This document shows positions 48,928 through 56,852 of a stretch of DNA of 64,000 bases, piece by piece. The translations under genes were made by a program, and so were the position numbers. Source of the stretch: an uncultured bacterium (GTDB lineage: Bacteria > Bacteroidota > Bacteroidia > Bacteroidales > Bacteroidaceae). The stretch lies in the NCBI GenBank assembly GCA_905216095.1, contig CAJMSQ010000008.1:1-64000 (forward strand). The letters run 5' to 3'. Within the stretch, counting starts at the first letter, position 1. Each line of letters starts with the position of its first letter. The notes beneath the pieces are model-generated. The model worked only from the letters and a program-made list of their open reading frames with translations. It was not told where the DNA came from and searched no databases.

Positions 48928-49014
48928 TTTTTCAGAGGGTGGAATGTCGTGGATTTTTGGTGTCGTTACCGTAGCTGTAAAATGTACTGTGCATCCGCAT
49001 AGCTTGCAGGATTG

Positions 49015-49064
49015 CATAAAGAAACGCTCCTCGGACATTGCTTTTTGAGCTTGTCCGAGGAGCG
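49015..49064 (-). terminator. Terminator of the sialidase gene
   Basis: CGCTCCTCGGACA at 49025-49037 and TGTCCGAGGAGCG at 49052-49064 form a perfect 13-bp stem. Read on the minus strand it is followed by TTTCTTTATG. It lies 26 nt after the sialidase stop. Confidence 0.9.
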
Positions 49065-49089
49065 AAGTTTTATGTATTCCGCTCAGGCC

Positions 49090-52000
49090 TTATTTTACGA
49101 AGACCTTGCGGCGGTCGTTGGTCACGTAGATGGAGCCCGGGACGAGTTTCATGACGCGACGGCCCTGCAGGTCATAGTAGACCGTCTTTTCGGCCGGTGT
49201 CTCCGTGGCTATTTCGTCGATGTCAGTGATAGTGAACTCTGTCGGTTCGATGTACCAGAACGAGGCCGGGTTGTTGCTTGTGCTACCGGCCGACCAAGGC
49301 ACGAGTTTCAAACTGCCGTCGAGGTGAATGGCCGGCAAGGATGCCGTGGCAGGAGACTGGCACAGCAAGGCACTCAGGCCTTCTTTCAGGGAATTTACCT
49401 TATACAAGGCTGCGTTAGCTTCGCCTACCATGGGGATCTTGACGTTCTGGGCGCCGGTGGAACCGATGTATACGTTGCGGTTCTCGTTCAGGATGGTCCA
49501 TGTGCCGTCTTCTTCGCCGGGTATGAATGCGAACAGCTGGTCCTTGTTCGTCTCGTTGAGGTCACCCACGCTCATTTCGTTGCTCAGAGCCTGCAGGTAG
49601 CGGTTGTTCGCACGTCCGTAGTTGCGCAGGCGGTACATCAGGCCGGCTTTGATGCCGATGGTCTCGGCATTGGCTATGGCGGCATTGAGGGCAACGTTGT
49701 TTGCTATGCTCGGGTTGGCGGTGTAGTCGGCGAGCGCTGTTTCGATGGAAGCCAGTCCGTCTTCGGTCAGCTGGCCTACGCAGCCGTTGGCCGGTATTTC
49801 CTTGATGGCATTGACCTTGCGTTCGGCAATGCTCTTCGTCAGCGCGTTGGCGACGGCGTTGTCTGTATCGGCGCAATAGCTGTAAACGCTGTCCGTAATC
49901 TGTTCTATGCTCAGGCTCTTGTACACTCCGCAGTAGCCCTTGCCGTAGGTGGCTTCTTCATAGAGGAAGGCCAGCTTGTTGTCGTGCTGCCAGGACATTG
50001 TGGAGTAGGCTGCGTCGAGTGCGGTCACCTGATAGGCACCGTCCCAATCCGCTGCGAAGTTCTCAACCGTTCCGTAGTCTTCGTAACCATTCAGTTCCTT
50101 GAAGTTGATGCCCACGTGTGAGCGGCTGGGGCCGAACGGGATGCTCTGGAGGGCCAGATACATCTTCTCGCCGGTAGCCTTCTTTTCGACGGGAAGTACC
50201 ATGATTTCGCCGTTGCAGGCATTGCTGGACGCCTGTACGAGCGTACTCTTGGTGCAGTTGCCCCAAGTGCCTTCTGCCTTGGCAATGTCCGTGTAGTTGA
50301 AAATGTTGTACCAGCGTCCTCCGCCCACGCGCGAGCTGCATATCACGCTTCCGTCGGGCAGTTCTTCGGCTTTCGGCTCGTCTGCGCTGGCCGGTACGGG
50401 CGGTGTCATGGGGTCTCCCAGTATGGCCCAGTTCTGTCCGAAGTCGTCGGAGTACATCACCCAGTTGGAGATGTTGCCTGCGGCAATGTTACGGCCGCTC
50501 ATGACGGCGTAGAGACGGTAATATTCGCCCACCTTGACACGTGAACTCTGTACGATGCGGCCGGAGCCGAAGAACATGGAGTCGATGTATCCGTAGGGTA
50601 CGGTTCCGTCGAAGAGAGAGTAGATTTGTTCGGTGATGTCTTCGAACTTGGTCCAGGTGTTGCCGCCGTCTTCACTGTACCAGCGTGCCACGGCGTTGGG
50701 GGTCTGGCGTGTGGCCGAGAAGAAAGGTGTGCGTCCGCATACGCTCAACATCAGCACGCGCGAACTTTCGCTGTCGCCCACGATGGCTGCGTCGCCGAAG
50801 CCGCAGTCGCGGTTCTCGTTGGCAGTTGCCAGTGTGCCCTGTCCGTCGCCCTGTGTTACGGCGTTGCCGTTGGCGTCGCGGCAGAGGTCGGGTTCTGTCC
50901 ATGTAGCTCCGTTGTCGTCCGATACGGAGATGTGGAGGTCGATGCGTCCGTTGCCGATGTCACCTCCGCAATAGCGGTAGTCGTTGATGGCAATGAGTCG
51001 TCCTGTCGTGCCCACGGTGGCTATGGCCGGAATACGGTAGACTATGTTGTGGTCGCGGTCACCGCCGTAGTTGAAGATAATCGTCTTGCTCTTGTCCAGC
51101 CCTTCGACAAAGCGGCGGATGGTCACGTTGAAGTTGTTCAGCGTGACGTCCGTGTTCGTACCCGTCATGGCGAAGGTGGCCGTGTTTTCCATGAGCCCGT
51201 TCACGGTGATGTTCTTCCATTCGGAGTTGGTGCTCGTCACGGTCTCTTCGTTGGCCGGCGTGATGCTGATGGTCGCGGCGGCATTGGCGGCGGCAAAGTC
51301 GAAGGTGTAGCCGGCAACGGTGTATTGTGTGCCGGTCTGGAATATATAGGTGCAGTTTCCTGACCGTCCCGAAGCAATCATGAACTCTTCACCTGCTTTC
51401 TTCATGTTGTTGGCATCACCTGAAGATATGGTGAATTCCGGTGTGCCTTTGTAGGTCCATGTCGCGAAGTAGTTGGCCGAGGCCGTCGAACCTTCAGCCA
51501 TGAAGCCTTCGCTCTTGACCACGGGAATGGTGGTTTCGGCAAAGCGTATGGCCACGGTCGAACCGGCGTCCTGTCCTTCGGCCCAGAAAGCGAGGTCGCC
51601 ACGGCTGGCGAAGTTGTTCATGGCATAGTTCGTGCCGTGCAGGAAGATGAACTGGCCTTCCACGTCTTCAAAACTGATTTTGTCCGAAGCCCTGAAGTCC
51701 CAGCGGTCCACGTAGCCGGCGGGCAGGGCGTCCGGGTCCTGCAGGGTGGGGTAGGTGGAGCCGCCCGTTCCCCCAACGCCGGCGATGGCATTCATTGTGG
51801 TGCCCGAAGCCAGCACCTTGCCGGCGCCGGCAGCCTTGTTGTAGATGCGGTATCCGTTTTCATCATCACCTGCGAAGCACCACAGGTCCTTGTCCTCGAG
51901 TTCCGTATATACGCGGCTCAGTGTGATGCGGTCCGCTTCGCCGTTGTCCGAGATGAACTGGCCGGCGGTGCCGATCTGCAGGGTGTACCAGACTGTTTTA

Positions 52001-52584
52001 GGTGCGAATTGTCCGTCTGTGACGGTGGTCGGGATGAATACCCGGCTGTCTTCTTCCACGCGGGATACGGTTACGGTGAAGTCTTTGGTGACAGCCGCCT
52101 TGTTGGCATTGTCCGAAACCGTGAAAGCCGTGCTCCGGGTGGAAAGTCCGCTGACGGTCACCGTCTGCTCTGCCGATGCCGAGCTGACGACGGCAGTTCC
52201 GCCGGCGGGAGTCACGGTGCAATTCACCGCGGCGTCGCTACCCGCGAATTTGAAGGAGTAACCTTCGATGATGTAACCCGAGGGAACGGCCAGGGTATAA
52301 GTGGAACTATTGGCCGTACCCGTATAGAGTTCGAGGTTGCTCCCGCTGTTGCTTTGTTTCATGTTGTTGGTTGTGCCGCAACTGAGCGTGAGGGCCGGTG
52401 TTCCTGTCGCCGTCCATTCCGACCGGAAGTTACCGCTTCCGGCGGTGAAAGAGCCGTGGTCATTATCCACCGAGATGACGATTTTCTCGTCAGCTGCTCC
52501 TCCTTCTTCGGCAGTGGCTGCCGAACCGTTCGTGAATGCCATGCCGAGGCACAGCATTGAGAGAAGTAGTTGTTTTGTTCTCAT
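49090..52584 (-). CDS. Exo-alpha-sialidase (GH33) with duplicated N-terminal module
   Basis: 1164 residues with a signal peptide (MRTKQLLLSMLCLGMAFTNGSAA). The catalytic propeller begins near residue 500 with the YRIPAIATV motif (Arg of the sialic-acid triad at about 516). It carries Asp boxes SDDNGATW, SEDGGNTW and SDDFGQNW. It releases terminal sialic acid from host glycans. Ahead of it two similar beta-sandwich modules (about 35-180 and 365-500, both with a GTPxxTxSxGxxNNMK core and GYxFxFA strands) flank a region of about 185 residues that may be a sialidase insertion or lectin-like domain. The end (TVYYDLQGRRVMKLVPGSIYV, RKVFVK) looks like a type IX sorting tail. No nan catabolic genes are adjacent. 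Confidence 0.92.
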   Translation of the reverse strand: MRTKQLLLSMLCLGMAFTNGSAATAEEGGAADEKIVISVDNDHGSFTAGSGNFRSEWTATGTPALTLSCGTTNNMKQSNSGSNLELYTGTANSSTYTLAVPSGYIIEGYSFKFAGSDAAVNCTVTPAGGTAVVSSASAEQTVTVSGLSTRSTAFTVSDNANKAAVTKDFTVTVSRVEEDSRVFIPTTVTDGQFAPKTVWYTLQIGTAGQFISDNGEADRITLSRVYTELEDKDLWCFAGDDENGYRIYNKAAGAGKVLASGTTMNAIAGVGGTGGSTYPTLQDPDALPAGYVDRWDFRASDKISFEDVEGQFIFLHGTNYAMNNFASRGDLAFWAEGQDAGSTVAIRFAETTIPVVKSEGFMAEGSTASANYFATWTYKGTPEFTISSGDANNMKKAGEEFMIASGRSGNCTYIFQTGTQYTVAGYTFDFAAANAAATISITPANEETVTSTNSEWKNITVNGLMENTATFAMTGTNTDVTLNNFNVTIRRFVEGLDKSKTIIFNYGGDRDHNIVYRIPAIATVGTTGRLIAINDYRYCGGDIGNGRIDLHISVSDDNGATWTEPDLCRDANGNAVTQGDGQGTLATANENRDCGFGDAAIVGDSESSRVLMLSVCGRTPFFSATRQTPNAVARWYSEDGGNTWTKFEDITEQIYSLFDGTVPYGYIDSMFFGSGRIVQSSRVKVGEYYRLYAVMSGRNIAAGNISNWVMYSDDFGQNWAILGDPMTPPVPASADEPKAEELPDGSVICSSRVGGGRWYNIFNYTDIAKAEGTWGNCTKSTLVQASSNACNGEIMVLPVEKKATGEKMYLALQSIPFGPSRSHVGINFKELNGYEDYGTVENFAADWDGAYQVTALDAAYSTMSWQHDNKLAFLYEEATYGKGYCGVYKSLSIEQITDSVYSYCADTDNAVANALTKSIAERKVNAIKEIPANGCVGQLTEDGLASIETALADYTANPSIANNVALNAAIANAETIGIKAGLMYRLRNYGRANNRYLQALSNEMSVGDLNETNKDQLFAFIPGEEDGTWTILNENRNVYIGSTGAQNVKIPMVGEANAALYKVNSLKEGLSALLCQSPATASLPAIHLDGSLKLVPWSAGSTSNNPASFWYIEPTEFTITDIDEIATETPAEKTVYYDLQGRRVMKLVPGSIYVTNDRRKVFVK

Positions 52585-52615
52585 AATAATAGATTAAAAA
52601 AATAGTTGTTTGGGG

Positions 52616-52623
52616 CAAAAATA
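52616..52623 (-). promoter_or_regulatory. -7 box of the sialidase gene
   Basis: TATTTTTG on the minus strand, 31 nt before the ATG. No good -33 element was seen. The neighbouring region 52624-52873 holds no gene on either strand. Confidence 0.45.
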
Positions 52624-52873
52624 AGAAAAAAAGGCGAGATACCCCTATTCTTCTTTGTTAAAGTCTGTGACAGACCGGGAAAGGGTATCCCGTGAGGGCT
52701 GTATGTGTCGTGCGGGTGTCTCCGCCTCCGGAACGGCCGGCGTTTGTTCCTGTGCGTCTGCCCGCCGTTCCCGTTATCGGTTCTTTTTTTTAGTGTAAAA
52801 TGAGGAAAAATACTGTCACGGGTTCCTTTTATTGGGCAGTTTTGTTGTTTTAGTGTTAATTAAATGTTAAATC

Positions 52874-52881
52874 GGGGGGGG
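52874..52881. repeat. G8 tract just upstream of an OmpA-family promoter
   Basis: Eight G followed by TAAATTG, ending 4 nt before the -33-like TTG of the next promoter. A change in tract length would alter sequence immediately upstream of the promoter but not its spacer. Confidence 0.55.
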
Positions 52882-52885
52882 TAAA

Positions 52886-52915
52886 TTGTTCTATTATGTA
52901 AAAATTATACATTTG
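52886..52915 (+). promoter_or_regulatory. Promoter of the OmpA-family gene at 52992
   Basis: TTG at 52886-52888, a 19-nt spacer and a perfect TACATTTG at 52908-52915. The leader is about 70 nt. Confidence 0.7.
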
Positions 52916-52991
52916 CAGCACGTCTAAGGTATTTTTCACCTTCAGACCGGTGATGAAAGAACAAATGTATTTACTTTAACTATTCAGCACA

Positions 52992-54305
52992 ATGAAAAAA
53001 GTATTCATGTTGTCCCTCCTTTCCCTCATGATGGGAACGGCTTGGGCGCAAAATGCGGGTGTAAATCTCGACAAATGGTATTTTGGTGTGGGCGGAGGCT
53101 TTCATACCTCGTTCATGAGGTACTCCGACCTGAACGAAGACTTCTTCCCCACCAAGAAGAACCTGAACAGCGGCGTGGTTTCGCTGTTCGTACAGCGTGA
53201 GTTCGGCAAGGAACATAACTTTGCCGTCCGTCCGGAACTGGCCTACCTGAAGCGTGGCGGCAGCCTGACCGAAATCGGAAGCGGTCTGGAAGGATTCTAT
53301 GAGGAAGAAGGTGTGAAGGACATCCGTTACCGGCTGAAGTCACACTACCTTGACATCCGCGTGCCCCTCATCTACCAGTTCGGCAAGGCATCTTCCGCTC
53401 TCCGTCCCTATGTCTATGTCGCTCCCGTCTTCGGCTTCTCGCTCGGCGGCAGCATCTCGATGGAACAACAGTCCTACCTTTTCGAAGAAAATGACGCAGA
53501 GGAACTCGTATCGCGCGGCGACGAGGTTTATACCTACGAAGGCGTGCACATGGACCTGTCCAAGTCGAACATGAGTTCCTTCTACTTCGCCGCTGCCGTG
53601 GGCGCGGGTGTCAAGTGGCAGTTCAACGTCGGCCGCCATACGTGCTTCCTCGGTGCGGAAGCCATGTACGAGCACGGCATCACCGATACTTACGGCGACG
53701 ACAATACGGCCAAGTACAAGTATGTGATTGAAGGACTTGGCGACAAGGTGGAAGGCACGCGCAAGTTCAGCGGTGTGGAGGTGAAGGTGACGCTCGGCAT
53801 CCCCTTCAGCGTGTTCACCAAGGCCGCCCCGGCACCTGTGGTCGTTCCCGTGCGCGAACCGGAGCCCGAACCCGTGGTCGAGGAGCCCGTGGTCGAAGAG
53901 AAACCCTGTTACAGCCTTGAGGAAATCAACGACCTGATGGCACGTGGCGAGCGCGTGGAGGGCAAGACCATCTGCGCCATCGACGATGCCATCAATTTCG
54001 AGTTCGGAAAGAGCACCATCAATCCCCGCTCCTACGGCTATCTTGACCGTCTGGCCACCACGCTCAAGCGTGTCAATACGCGCATCATGGTGAAAGGCCA
54101 CACCGACAACGTGGGTTCGGAAGAGTTCAACCTGAATCTTTCCAAGGAGCGCGCCATGGCCGTTGTGGACTACCTGGTCAAGAAAGGTGTTTCGCGGGCC
54201 AATCTTGCCTATGACTATTATGGCATGTCCCGTCCGCTCATGTCCAATGACACGGAAGAGGGCCGCTCCATGAACCGTCGTGTGGAATTTGAGATTATGA
54301 AGTAA
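52992..54305 (+). CDS. OmpA-family protein: barrel plus peptidoglycan-binding domain
   Basis: 437 residues with a signal peptide (MKKVFMLSLLSLMMGTAWAQ). Residues about 25-275 are a PorT/OMP_b-brl-like barrel with alternating aromatic strands. A linker of Pro-Glu-Val repeats follows (REPEPEPVVEEPVVEEKP). The OmpA domain at about 325-435 has NFEFGKSTINPRS, IMVKGHTDNVGSEEFNLNLSKERA and the final SMNRRVEFEI. It ties the outer membrane to peptidoglycan. A lipoprotein gene follows after 16 nt, so the two are probably cotranscribed. Confidence 0.92.
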   Translation: MKKVFMLSLLSLMMGTAWAQNAGVNLDKWYFGVGGGFHTSFMRYSDLNEDFFPTKKNLNSGVVSLFVQREFGKEHNFAVRPELAYLKRGGSLTEIGSGLEGFYEEEGVKDIRYRLKSHYLDIRVPLIYQFGKASSALRPYVYVAPVFGFSLGGSISMEQQSYLFEENDAEELVSRGDEVYTYEGVHMDLSKSNMSSFYFAAAVGAGVKWQFNVGRHTCFLGAEAMYEHGITDTYGDDNTAKYKYVIEGLGDKVEGTRKFSGVEVKVTLGIPFSVFTKAAPAPVVVPVREPEPEPVVEEPVVEEKPCYSLEEINDLMARGERVEGKTICAIDDAINFEFGKSTINPRSYGYLDRLATTLKRVNTRIMVKGHTDNVGSEEFNLNLSKERAMAVVDYLVKKGVSRANLAYDYYGMSRPLMSNDTEEGRSMNRRVEFEIMK

Positions 54306-54321
54306 TTAAAAAGAATTGGAA

Positions 54322-55377
54322 ATGAAAAAGACAAACATTATCTTCAAGAGTTTAGGGATAGCGGCTTTCGCGCTCTCCGCACTCACCTTCTCCTCCTGTC
54401 TGGGCGACGGAGACGACACCATTATCCTGGAGGAAAATCATACTCCTTTGATTGACAATTTGTTCACTATCGGAGGAGCTGAATTTCAGAAAGGCGAAAT
54501 GCCTCCTTCGACGACCGACGACATCATTGGAACTGTTTCGGGCAATACGCAAGCCCTTGCAGGAGGTATGAACTTCGTGACAATCACTTCACCCACGCCT
54601 TATGACAAGTTTTATGTCGGCGTAAGAGGCAAGGGCGGATATTGGGTCGTGCCTGCAGAGGGGGCGTACAATAGTGGTACAGGGCTTTACACCTATAAAA
54701 TCCCTGTGATGTATAGTGAGGGATATAATGAGAACATCGACATGGTAATCCGTGGCGTTAAAAAAGGTTCCGGTGAAGTCTCCCAGCCGGGAGAGATACA
54801 CGTAGAACACGTGGATAGCCGTTCAGGTGATTTGAATGTGAACCTTACGTTCGATAACGAGAAAGATGTGGACCTTCATTTGATAACTCCGAGCGGGAAG
54901 CATATATATTATGGTAACAGAGGAGAATTTTCAACGGATGAGAACGGAAATCGTGTCCAGGTATATGGCCTTGACCATGATTCCAATGCCGGATGTACCA
55001 TAGACAGACTCAACAATGAGAATATATTCTTGCCCGCAGATATGATTGAACCCGGCACTTACACGGTCGGGGTCGCTCTTTACTCGAATTGCACGCCGCA
55101 TTCGGAGCCTACAAGTTGGTCGGTAGCGGTACGTTACCGTGGTGCGCTGGTAGCCAATGAACTGACAAACTATGCTAATCCTGCATCAGGTACTTATACC
55201 GCCAATGCCTCGTCGCAAGGAAACAATTATGTGCCTGTCGTGAAATTCACCCTCACGGCTGCTCAGGCTGCAAGTAAGAAAGCACGTGCCGCACAACGCG
55301 GACTCCGTCCTATTCCTGCGACGGATATGGACATAGTGAAGATGGAACAGGCCCGTCTTGACGGTTTGTCCGACTAA
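54322..55377 (+). CDS. Lipoprotein with DUF2135/YfaP-like domain
   Basis: 351 residues from the ATG at 54322 with a lipoprotein signal (ALSALTFSSCLGDGDD, Cys about 26). Residues about 160-290 contain NLTFDNEKDVDLHLITPSG, then GLDHDSNAGCTIDRLNNENIFLP and PGTYTVGVALYSNC. This resembles the DUF2135 (YfaP) fold, a beta-sandwich with an acidic, possibly calcium-binding rim. The C-terminus is basic (KKARAAQRGLRPIP). Function is unknown. Surface or periplasmic placement next to an OmpA protein suggests an envelope role. Confidence 0.72.
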   Translation: MKKTNIIFKSLGIAAFALSALTFSSCLGDGDDTIILEENHTPLIDNLFTIGGAEFQKGEMPPSTTDDIIGTVSGNTQALAGGMNFVTITSPTPYDKFYVGVRGKGGYWVVPAEGAYNSGTGLYTYKIPVMYSEGYNENIDMVIRGVKKGSGEVSQPGEIHVEHVDSRSGDLNVNLTFDNEKDVDLHLITPSGKHIYYGNRGEFSTDENGNRVQVYGLDHDSNAGCTIDRLNNENIFLPADMIEPGTYTVGVALYSNCTPHSEPTSWSVAVRYRGALVANELTNYANPASGTYTANASSQGNNYVPVVKFTLTAAQAASKKARAAQRGLRPIPATDMDIVKMEQARLDGLSD

Positions 55378-55410
55378 GATGAACCGGAATTATTTTATTC
55401 CTTATAAACA

Positions 55411-55453
55411 GGGGGACGATAAAGGGACTTTCTTTATCGTCCCCCTTGTTTTT
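55411..55453 (+). terminator. Terminator after the OmpA-lipoprotein unit
   Basis: GGGGGACGATAAAG at 55411-55424 pairs with CTTTATCGTCCCCC at 55432-55445, followed by TTGTTTTT. A very strong stem. Confidence 0.93.
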
Positions 55454-55480
55454 GGCGCGGATAAAGGCTTCAGCTTCCTC

Positions 55481-55739
55481 CCGACATTAACATTTTTAAC
55501 TTTTACGGGTGCGAAAGGTGCGCGTTCCCCGCTCTTGTTTTTCGCTACATGCAGGGGTAGAATCGCCTACATGGCATCTGCGGAAAACTACAAGTCATCT
55601 AAAAAATCCCGTCACAGGGACAGTTTCTCCCTGAAACGGGCTTACGGGCACGAAAAAAGGGACGGTTTCACACCGTCCCCGCACTTCAGCAATGCAAATA
55701 TACTACATTTTTCCGCCAAAAGCAAATTGTGTTAAAATG
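55481..55739 (-). repeat. Promoter-terminator repeat element, copy 3
   Basis: Same element on the minus strand. Promoter TTTG (55723-55726), 20-nt spacer, TATATTTG (55695-55702). It is followed by GGGACGGTGTGAAACCGTCCC with six T, then a second hairpin (CCCGTTTCAGGGA with TCCCTGTGACGGG) and six T. The downstream arms CTTGTAGTTTT and CATGTAGG are kept, but the right half of the inverted repeat has drifted. It begins 28 nt after the terminator of the + strand unit and lies between convergent genes. Confidence 0.85.
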
Positions 55740-55789
55740 CCAGGCCGCTCCGGCGGCGGGATAATGCACTTATCGGCAAGTATGTCCGG

Positions 55790-56827
55790 TTAGAAATGCA
55801 CCACGCACTCCGCCACGAATTTGTTTCGTTCCGATACTTTAGGCGTCGCGCCTTTGCGGTAGAAGTATTGTTCGTAGTTGAGGCGCAGGTCTACTTGTGC
55901 CGGCCCTTTGCCGAGGCTCAGCGTCGTGCCTCCCGTCAGCCGGTGGCGCTCGGGGTCGTCAAGTGTCAGGCGTCCGCCGGCATCGGTGTTTCCCCTGCTG
56001 TGGTCCGACATGTAATCGTAACGTCCGAGCAGCGACAAGGCCGTCAGCGCCTTCCGGGGTGTCAGGCGATAGGCTATGAAGGCGTCGAATGCGTTCACGG
56101 GCCGGAACGCGCCGTGCGCATAATGCTTGCGCAGGTATTCGGCCTCGATGTGCCAATGCGCGTCCTGCCAATAGGCACCGGCGTCGTACATGATGACGCC
56201 GGTCTGTCCGCAGGTGGCTTTTTGCAGGCTGAGCGTGATGTTCGCGCGGCGGGCAATCTGTGTCTGCGCCTTCAGGGAGAAATTGTAGCCGGATGTCCAG
56301 TAGTCCTTCTGTTGTGTCAGTCCCGAACCGCTGAATATGCCGCCCTCCAGCGTGACGGGTGTCCGGTGTCCGCCGGTCCACGATGCCGCGACGCCCACAT
56401 CGCGGACATCGCCCACCTGTTTGGCTATGAACGAGCGGTTGGCAAAGTATTGCAGGTGAGGGGAGCGGTGGGCGTCTATCGTAAACGGGACGCGCATCTG
56501 TCCGGCGGTGATTTTCAGCGACCGGGCTGCCCGCATGTTGGCGTAGGCATCGAGCATACGGATGTTTCCCTCGTCGGACAGGTCGATTTCGGCCTTGAAT
56601 CCGACGGTCGGGATGATGAATCCCTCTGCGCTCAGCCGCGCGTTCCTGACTTCGAACCGCCCTTTGTCGGTTTCGGGCTGGTATTCGTATTTGGCTCTGA
56701 CGGTGGCGTGTACTTCGGAGATGAAGTCGGTCGGGCCGGTTACGTTCTTTGTTTCCTGTGCCTGCGCGCCGGGTACGGACATGGCGGTGGCTGCCGCCAG
56801 CAGGACTGTCGGTCTGATGAGTCTCAT
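55790..56827 (-). CDS. Phosphate-selective porin (OprO/OprP-like)
   Basis: 345 residues with a signal peptide (ending MSVPGAQAQ). Strand pattern with EVRNARLSAEGFIIPTVGFKAEIDLS and LKITAGQMRVPF matches the OprO/OprP family; it ends in a terminal Phe (ECVVHF) as outer membrane barrels do. It admits phosphate or polyphosphate across the outer membrane. It starts 25 nt after the PiT transporter stop and is the last gene of the phosphate operon, which supports the substrate assignment. Confidence 0.86.
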   Translation of the reverse strand: MRLIRPTVLLAAATAMSVPGAQAQETKNVTGPTDFISEVHATVRAKYEYQPETDKGRFEVRNARLSAEGFIIPTVGFKAEIDLSDEGNIRMLDAYANMRAARSLKITAGQMRVPFTIDAHRSPHLQYFANRSFIAKQVGDVRDVGVAASWTGGHRTPVTLEGGIFSGSGLTQQKDYWTSGYNFSLKAQTQIARRANITLSLQKATCGQTGVIMYDAGAYWQDAHWHIEAEYLRKHYAHGAFRPVNAFDAFIAYRLTPRKALTALSLLGRYDYMSDHSRGNTDAGGRLTLDDPERHRLTGGTTLSLGKGPAQVDLRLNYEQYFYRKGATPKVSERNKFVAECVVHF

Positions 56828-56852
56828 GTACGTGGTGTTTCTTTTATGAGAA

